From positions 1 to 18,358 of the forward strand of contig JAFAFF010000074.1 of NCBI GenBank assembly GCA_023423605.1: DNA of 18,358 nucleotides. Reading direction: 5' to 3'. Position numbers and translations under genes: made by a program. Positions 14,102 through 18,358 of this stretch are shown here, piece by piece. The notes beneath the pieces are model-generated. The model did no database searches. It had not been told where the DNA came from and saw only the letters and a list, made by a program, of their open reading frames with translations. How positions within the stretch are numbered: position 1 is the stretch's first letter; each line of letters starts with the position of its first letter. The stretch comes from Pseudomonadota bacterium. GTDB lineage: Bacteria > Pseudomonadota > Gammaproteobacteria > Xanthomonadales > Xanthomonadaceae.

Positions 14102-14994
14102 CGGCCGCCCCCGCGCCCGAACAGCATCTGCAGCGGCTGGTCCAGGGGCTGGTCCAGCCACGCGGTGGCATGGCCGATGCCACCTGCCTGCAGTCGCGAC
14201 TGCAATGCCGTGTGCGCTTCGGCGAAACGGCGCAGGTAATCGGCACGGATGGAGGCGCCATCGCCCAGCAGTTCCTCGCCGGTCTCAGGATCGCGGAAGC
14301 GATGCCCGGCATCGAACGGAAAATCGCGCTCGTCGGCGGTCAGCACCTGCAGCAGCATCACCTCGCGGCGCGCGCTGGCAAGCTGTTCCAGCAGCGCGAT
14401 GCCTGCTTCATCGAAGCCATCGCCGATTGCAAGCAGCAGGTCGCCGGGGCGCACGCGTTCCCACAACGGGCGCAGGCGATCCGCCGCTGGCCAGACACCG
14501 CTGGCCTTCAGCGCCTGCAGCTGCAGGTGCACGCGGTCGCGCTGGCGTGCACCGTGTGCGGCTGGAACCAGCCGCAGGCCGTCGCCGTTGATCGCCAGCA
14601 GGCCGAAGCGGTCGCCCTGCTGCAGCGCCAGCTGCACGACGCAGGCGGTGAGTTCACGCATGTGCTGCAGGCGGCTGCGCGCTGCAGCGCCACGATCGGT
14701 CTGGCCCGCCGAGGCGGTGGCATCCAGCAGCAGCCAGACGGTGATCGGGCTTTCGCGCTCGGATTCACGCACGAAGAAGCGGTCCGAACGCGCATACAGT
14801 TTCCAGTCGATCTGCCGCAGCTCGTCGCCGGGTTCGTAGGCACGATACTGGGCGAACTCCAGGCCGGAACCGCGGCTGCGGCTGGCGTGCTGACCGATGC
14901 CGCGTGTACCGCTGGCCAGGCGCGGCCGCAGCCGCAGCGCATGCAGGCGCGCGCGCAGTTCGGGGGACAGGGTCAGCGCAGCGGCATCAGCCAT
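14098..14994 (-). CDS. DUF58 domain protein, vWA-like partner of MoxR
   Basis: A 298-residue cytoplasmic protein. It carries the DUF58 signature RAYEPGDELRQIDWKLYAR (51-69) followed by a vWA-like core beginning VWLLLDATASAG. The metal-ion motif reads D91-A-T-A-S95, a DxTxS variant of the usual DxSxS. Later strands include DLLLAIGDGFDEAG and REVMLLQVLTADERDFPF. DUF58 proteins are regularly encoded next to MoxR ATPases and are thought to be their adaptor or substrate-handling partner. The ATG lies six bases after the moxR stop; the gene ends in a 4-base overlap with the batA-like gene. The family call is firm; the molecular role is inferred. Confidence 0.92.
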   Translation of the reverse strand: MADAAALTLSPELRARLHALRLRPRLASGTRGIGQHASRSRGSGLEFAQYRAYEPGDELRQIDWKLYARSDRFFVRESERESPITVWLLLDATASAGQTDRGAAARSRLQHMRELTACVVQLALQQGDRFGLLAINGDGLRLVPAAHGARQRDRVHLQLQALKASGVWPAADRLRPLWERVRPGDLLLAIGDGFDEAGIALLEQLASARREVMLLQVLTADERDFPFDAGHRFRDPETGEELLGDGASIRADYLRRFAEAHTALQSRLQAGGIGHATAWLDQPLDQPLQMLFGRGGGR

Positions 14995-15000
14995 GATGCG

Positions 15001-15984
15001 TCAGCCGGGAAAGGGCACGGCCTGCAGCAACGCCGCGACCACATCGTCGGCGCGCTTCTGTTCGGCTTCGGCCGCGAAGGACAGCAGCAGACGGTGGCGC
15101 ATCACCGGCGCCGCCAATGCCTGCACGTCGTCGCGGGTGGCGGCGAAGCGTCCCTGCAACAGGGCACGCGCCTTGGCCGCCAGCACCAGCGATTGCCCGG
15201 CGCGCGGACCCGCACCCCACTTCACCCAGTGGTTCACCGCCGCCGGCGCATCGCTGCCAGGACGGCTGGCACGCACCAGCCGGGTGATCCAGGCCAGCAC
15301 GTCCGGGCCCACATGCACCTGGCGCACCGCAGCCTGGAGCGCGATGACCGTCTCGCCGTCCATCACCTTCGGCACCGCGCCGCCGGCGGCACCGGTCGTC
15401 TGTTCCAGGATGCGGCGTTCTTCGTCTTCACTGGGATAGTCGACCAGAACGTGCAGCAGGAAACGGTCCAGCTGTGCCTCGGGCAGCGGGTAGGTGCCGG
15501 CCTGTTCGATCGGGTTCTGCGTGGCCAGCACGAAGAATGGCGCGGGCAGTGCATAGGTGGTGCCGGCGTAGCTGACCGTGCGTTCCTGCATCGCTTCCAG
15601 CAGTGCTGCCTGGGTCTTCGGTGGGGTGCGGTTGAGTTCGTCGGCCAGCAGCAGATGGGTGAAGACCGGACCCTGCTGGAAACGGAAGTGGCGATGGCCG
15701 GTGCCATGGTCCTCTTCCAGCAACTCGGTGCCGAGGATGTCGCTGGGCATCAGGTCCGGAGTGAACTGCACGCGCCGGAACTGCAGTTCCAGCGCCTGTC
15801 CCAGCGAACGCACCAGCAGCGTCTTGCCCAGGCCGGGCGCGCCTTCCAGCAGGCAGTGGCCACCGGCCAGCAGGCCGATCAGCAGCTGTTCCACCACCTG
15901 TTGCTGGCCGACGACGGCGCAGGCCAGGGCGCGGCGCAGATCGTCGAGCCGTGGCAGCAGGGTGTCGATGTCGGTGGCGGTCAT
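15001..15984 (-). CDS. moxR: MoxR-family AAA+ ATPase
   Basis: A 327-residue AAA+ ATPase of the MoxR group, presumed to be a chaperone that matures or assembles partner proteins using ATP. Visible motifs: Walker A GAPGLGKT (48-55), PDLMPSDILG (76-85), Walker B LLLADEL (111-117), the ELNRTPPKTQAALLEAM helix, sensor 1 ATQNP (154-158), and the LDRF arginine-finger region (172-175). The length fits the family. I chose ATG 15984 (MTATDIDTLLPRL), which has AGGA about ten bases upstream and follows the DUF4159 stop by 14 bases. The position directly before DUF58 and BatA genes is the classical arrangement. Confidence 0.94.
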   Translation of the reverse strand: MTATDIDTLLPRLDDLRRALACAVVGQQQVVEQLLIGLLAGGHCLLEGAPGLGKTLLVRSLGQALELQFRRVQFTPDLMPSDILGTELLEEDHGTGHRHFRFQQGPVFTHLLLADELNRTPPKTQAALLEAMQERTVSYAGTTYALPAPFFVLATQNPIEQAGTYPLPEAQLDRFLLHVLVDYPSEDEERRILEQTTGAAGGAVPKVMDGETVIALQAAVRQVHVGPDVLAWITRLVRASRPGSDAPAAVNHWVKWGAGPRAGQSLVLAAKARALLQGRFAATRDDVQALAAPVMRHRLLLSFAAEAEQKRADDVVAALLQAVPFPG

Positions 15985-15998
15985 GCAGGGCTGTCCTT

Positions 15999-16706
15999 TC
16001 AGTTGTTCAACGCATACATCACGATATTGACGCCGAAGCGGGTGTTGTCCTCGGCCAGGAAGCGTTTGTTGCGCCAGTCGTAATCCCACTCGCAGCCGTA
16101 GTCCTTGTTGCTGTAGAGCAGGCCAAGGCGGCCATCCACTTCGATGCCCTTGAGGTAGTCGTGCACCAGGTCGTCGCCCCAGCCGTTGAGTTCGAAGCTG
16201 GTGGCCGGCGGCCCATCGGGGAAGCGGAAGAAGCTGCGGTACAGCGCATGGTTGCCGGGCAGCTTCTTCAGCGCCTCCGGTCCGAACAGCCGGGCCATCT
16301 GGGCTTCGAACGAGGTGGCGAACAGGCCATCGATATCATGGTTGCAATCGTCCACGAAGACGAAGCCGCCGCTGCGCACATAGCGGACGAAGTTCTGCCG
16401 TTCAGCGGCGTTGAATTCCACCAGCGTGTGTCCGGCCAGGTAACAGAAGGGCGCCTCCAGCATGCGCGGATCGGCCAGGGCCACCACGTGTTCCTGCGGG
16501 TCCACCCGCAGCGAGGTGTAGTCGATCAGCGATGTGATCAGGTTGGATGGCATGCGCGCGTCCACATCCCAGTCACCGGAATCGTATTGCAGGCGGGTGA
16601 ACCAGAAGTCGTAGCGTGAACTGCGCGGGCCTGCCTGCGCCATGGCCGGAAACGCCGCCACCGAAGCAGCGGCGGCCAACCAGCGCAGGCAGGTCCGGCG
16701 ATCCAT
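15999..16706 (-). CDS. DUF4159 protein with twin-arginine signal
   Basis: A 235-residue exported protein. The N-terminus MDRRTCLRWLAAAASVAA has a twin-arginine pattern (DRRTCLR) followed by a hydrophobic stretch and a likely cleavage site after AMAQA (about residue 25), so export through Tat is suggested. The mature domain shows DUF4159 features: FTRLQYDSGDWD, the NFVRYVRSGGFVFVDDC strand-turn, and FFRFPDGPPA, ending in MYALNN. DUF4159 is expected to adopt a flavodoxin/amidotransferase-like fold and in other species is fused to BatA; here it is separate but in the same operon. The start is ATG 16706, whose A is also the last base of the preceding TGA stop. The TTG at 16709 is an alternative. 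Function unknown. Confidence 0.87.
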   Translation of the reverse strand: MDRRTCLRWLAAAASVAAFPAMAQAGPRSSRYDFWFTRLQYDSGDWDVDARMPSNLITSLIDYTSLRVDPQEHVVALADPRMLEAPFCYLAGHTLVEFNAAERQNFVRYVRSGGFVFVDDCNHDIDGLFATSFEAQMARLFGPEALKKLPGNHALYRSFFRFPDGPPATSFELNGWGDDLVHDYLKGIEVDGRLGLLYSNKDYGCEWDYDWRNKRFLAEDNTRFGVNIVMYALNN

Positions 16707-18040
16707 CAAACCGCGTCGGACAGCGAGGTAAAGGTGAAGTCACGCAGGCGCATCGGTGGAATCATCATCACCAGGCTGGATTCGTCGCCGGCCACGCGCA
16801 CCGGCTTGCCCAGTTCGTCGATGTTGTTGAGCATGATCACCGGCGATTCATTGAAGCGGAAGTTCTTCACCGGAAGTTTGATCTGTCCGTTCTCGATGTA
16901 GAACGTGCCGTCGCGGGTGAGGCCGGTGAGCAGCACGGTCTGCGGATCGACCATGCGGATGTACCATGTGCGTGTGACCAGGATGCCCTTCTGCGTGCCG
17001 CGTACCAGCTCGGCCGTGCTCTTGGTGCCGCCACTCATCAACAGGTTGCCGGGACGCGCGTTCGCGGTCCTGCCTTCCTTCTGCGCCCAGAAGCGCGAAT
17101 AGTTGAGGTTGGCGACCTTCCCGTTCTCGATGATGGCGATCTTCTCGCGCGGCATGCCTTCGTTGTCCCACGGCAGCACCGGCGCTTCGGGATGCCACGG
17201 ATCGGCGTACATGCTGACGCGTGGATCGTAGACCTGTTCGCCCAGCTTGTTGCCGCCGCCCTTCTTCGACAGGAAGCTGCGGCCCTCGTCGGCGGCGCGC
17301 GCATCGAAGAAATTCATCATGAAGCTGATCAGGCCGGCGGCCGCGGCCGGCTCCAGGATGACCGTGTACTTGCCCGGTTCCAGTGCCTTGGCCTCGGCCG
17401 ATTCGGTGGCCTTGCGCATGGCGATGCGGATGTCCTGGTCGGCCTTGAAGTCCGCCGCATCCTTGAGGTTGCGGCCGACCCAGCCCGAGCCGCGCCCGTC
17501 CTCGGTGCGCACGGTGCAGGTGTAATCGAAGCTGCTGGTGCGCTGGTAGCCGAAGTTGCCGTTGCTGTTGGCCGTGGCGACGAAGCCCTGGCCGTCCTCC
17601 AGGAAGCCGGCGGCGATCACCCCGGCTTCGCGGCACGGCAGGATCGAGTCGGCTGCCACCTTGGCACGGAACGCCGGATCGATGGCGGCGGTGGATTCGC
17701 TGAAGGTCGGGCTGGGCTTGTAATCCTGCTTGCCGATGGCTGGAATGAACTCCGGATTTTCCGGTGCCAACCGTGCCAGATCCTCGGCGCGCCGTACAAC
17801 GCGCTCCAGCGCGGCATCGTCGAATTCGTTGATGGAAGCAGTGCCGACGCGCTTGCCGAAGGCCACCTGCACGGCCAGCGAGGCATCGCTGACCACGCCA
17901 CTGGTGGAGATGTTGTTCAGGGCGAAGCGGATGTTGCCGTCGATGGAACCTGCCAGGGTGGCGGTGCATTCGTCGGCCCTGGACAGGGCGATGACCTTGT
18001 CCAGGATGGCCTTGGCCTGCTGTTCGGTAAAGATGCTCAT
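16706..18040 (-). CDS. TldE/PmbA-like protein of the TldD/PmbA family
   Basis: A 444-residue protein of the TldD/PmbA family, the usual length. In Escherichia coli TldD and TldE form a cytoplasmic metalloprotease that degrades unfolded peptides and processes microcin B17; TldD carries the HExxxH zinc motif and TldE does not. This protein has no HExxxH, so it is the TldE-type, presumably non-catalytic, partner of the gene directly upstream. Family features include FGKRVGTASINEFDDAALE, ALEPGKYTVILEPAAAAGL, RSFLSKKGGGNKLGEQ and the C-terminal Gly/Asn-containing strands. The ATG at 18040 has GGAG about ten bases upstream and lies 21 bases after the preceding stop. It begins a run of closely coupled genes leading into moxR. 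Calling it pmbA itself would go too far. Confidence 0.88.
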   Translation of the reverse strand: MSIFTEQQAKAILDKVIALSRADECTATLAGSIDGNIRFALNNISTSGVVSDASLAVQVAFGKRVGTASINEFDDAALERVVRRAEDLARLAPENPEFIPAIGKQDYKPSPTFSESTAAIDPAFRAKVAADSILPCREAGVIAAGFLEDGQGFVATANSNGNFGYQRTSSFDYTCTVRTEDGRGSGWVGRNLKDAADFKADQDIRIAMRKATESAEAKALEPGKYTVILEPAAAAGLISFMMNFFDARAADEGRSFLSKKGGGNKLGEQVYDPRVSMYADPWHPEAPVLPWDNEGMPREKIAIIENGKVANLNYSRFWAQKEGRTANARPGNLLMSGGTKSTAELVRGTQKGILVTRTWYIRMVDPQTVLLTGLTRDGTFYIENGQIKLPVKNFRFNESPVIMLNNIDELGKPVRVAGDESSLVMMIPPMRLRDFTFTSLSDAV

Positions 18041-18061
18041 GGGTATCGGGCTCCAGGCCGG

Positions 18062-18358
18062 TCAGCCGAGGCTGCGTGCGGTGTTGATGACGTTGATGCC
18101 GTCGAAACGGGCGGTGGACGAACCGTGCGAGACCGCCGAGACCTGGCCCGGCTGGCCCTTGCCATCGAAGAACGAACCGCCGAGCCGGTAGTCGCGCTCG
18201 TCGGCGACGGCACTGCAGGCATTCCAGAACTCCGGCGTGCGGATCTGGTAGGCCACGTCCTCCAGCATGCCGGTGATCTTTCCGTTCTTGATCTCGTAGA
18301 ACAGCTGGCCGCCGAACTGCGCGTTGTAGCGTTGCTGGTCGATGGAGAACGAGCCGTC
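18062..18358 (-). CDS. TldD-like metalloprotease subunit, C-terminal end only
   Basis: Only the last 98 residues are in the window; the start and the expected HExxxH motif lie beyond the right edge. The visible part opens with DGSFSIDQQRYNAQFGGQ, continues with FYEIKNGKITGMLEDVAYQ and FWNACSAVADERDYRLGG, and ends in NTARSLG before the TGA at 18062-18064. The strand pattern (xxYxIxNGKITGxxxxxxxxG) is that of the TldD/PmbA C-terminal domain. Because the following gene lacks HExxxH, this upstream partner is inferred to be the catalytic TldD-type subunit. The position where E. coli TldD has its C-terminal zinc-ligand Cys reads FFDGKGQPGQ here, without a Cys. Confidence 0.82.
   Translation of the reverse strand, partial: DGSFSIDQQRYNAQFGGQLFYEIKNGKITGMLEDVAYQIRTPEFWNACSAVADERDYRLGGSFFDGKGQPGQVSAVSHGSSTARFDGINVINTARSLG

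Noticed and set aside
13687..16083. Plus-strand open frame (798 codons) opposite DUF58 and moxR
   Set aside because: Antisense shadow: the minus strand encodes complete Walker A, Walker B and DUF58 motifs here, while the plus frame has none.

Overview
The window looks like chromosome of a high-GC gammaproteobacterium of the Xanthomonadaceae, most probably Stenotrophomonas. The reasons are very GC-rich third codon positions, the gene families present, and a palindromic element with GTAG ends at 8944-9004 that matches the GTAG-type (SMAG) REP elements described from S. maltophilia. I see no tRNA, rRNA, CRISPR array, insertion sequence or phage gene. The genes are intact apart from the two cut by the window edges. 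No gap between genes exceeds about 170 bases.

Left part (1-4806). The 5' part of gltB (glutamate synthase large subunit) runs off the left edge on the minus strand. Three small minus-strand lipoproteins of the peptidase inhibitor I78 type follow (887-1276, 2430-2774, 4414-4737). They are interleaved with plus-strand genes: a poxvirus-like topoisomerase IB (1394-2452), a 77-residue Cys-rich zinc-ribbon-like protein (2924-3157) and a short-chain dehydrogenase with a long basic, histone-H1-like N-terminal tail (3250-4353).

Middle part (4807-8947). A two-gene minus-strand operon encodes a DEVH-box helicase with a C-terminal four-Cys cluster (MrfA/YprA type) and a DEDD-type exonuclease (MrfB/YprB type), joined by a 4-base GTGA overlap. 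The homologous Bacillus subtilis pair repairs mitomycin C damage. A small secreted protein of unknown function (8483-8947) is transcribed divergently.

Right part (9001-18358). Eight tightly packed minus-strand genes form one apparent operon. In transcription order they encode a TldD-like protein (only its C-terminus is in the window), a TldE/PmbA-like protein, a Tat-signal DUF4159 protein, a MoxR AAA+ ATPase, a DUF58 protein, a BatA-type membrane protein, a DUF4175 membrane protein with a histidine-rich segment, and a last membrane protein. Junctions are 21 bp, a 1-base overlap, 14 bp, 6 bp, then three 4-base overlaps. This is the most system-like part of the window. I infer a MoxR-driven assembly machine at the inner membrane with several periplasmic partners, co-expressed with a TldD/TldE protease. 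Its substrate cannot be read from the sequence.

The operon ends at the GTAG element, whose two outer GTAG tetranucleotides supply the TAG stop codons of both convergent genes.
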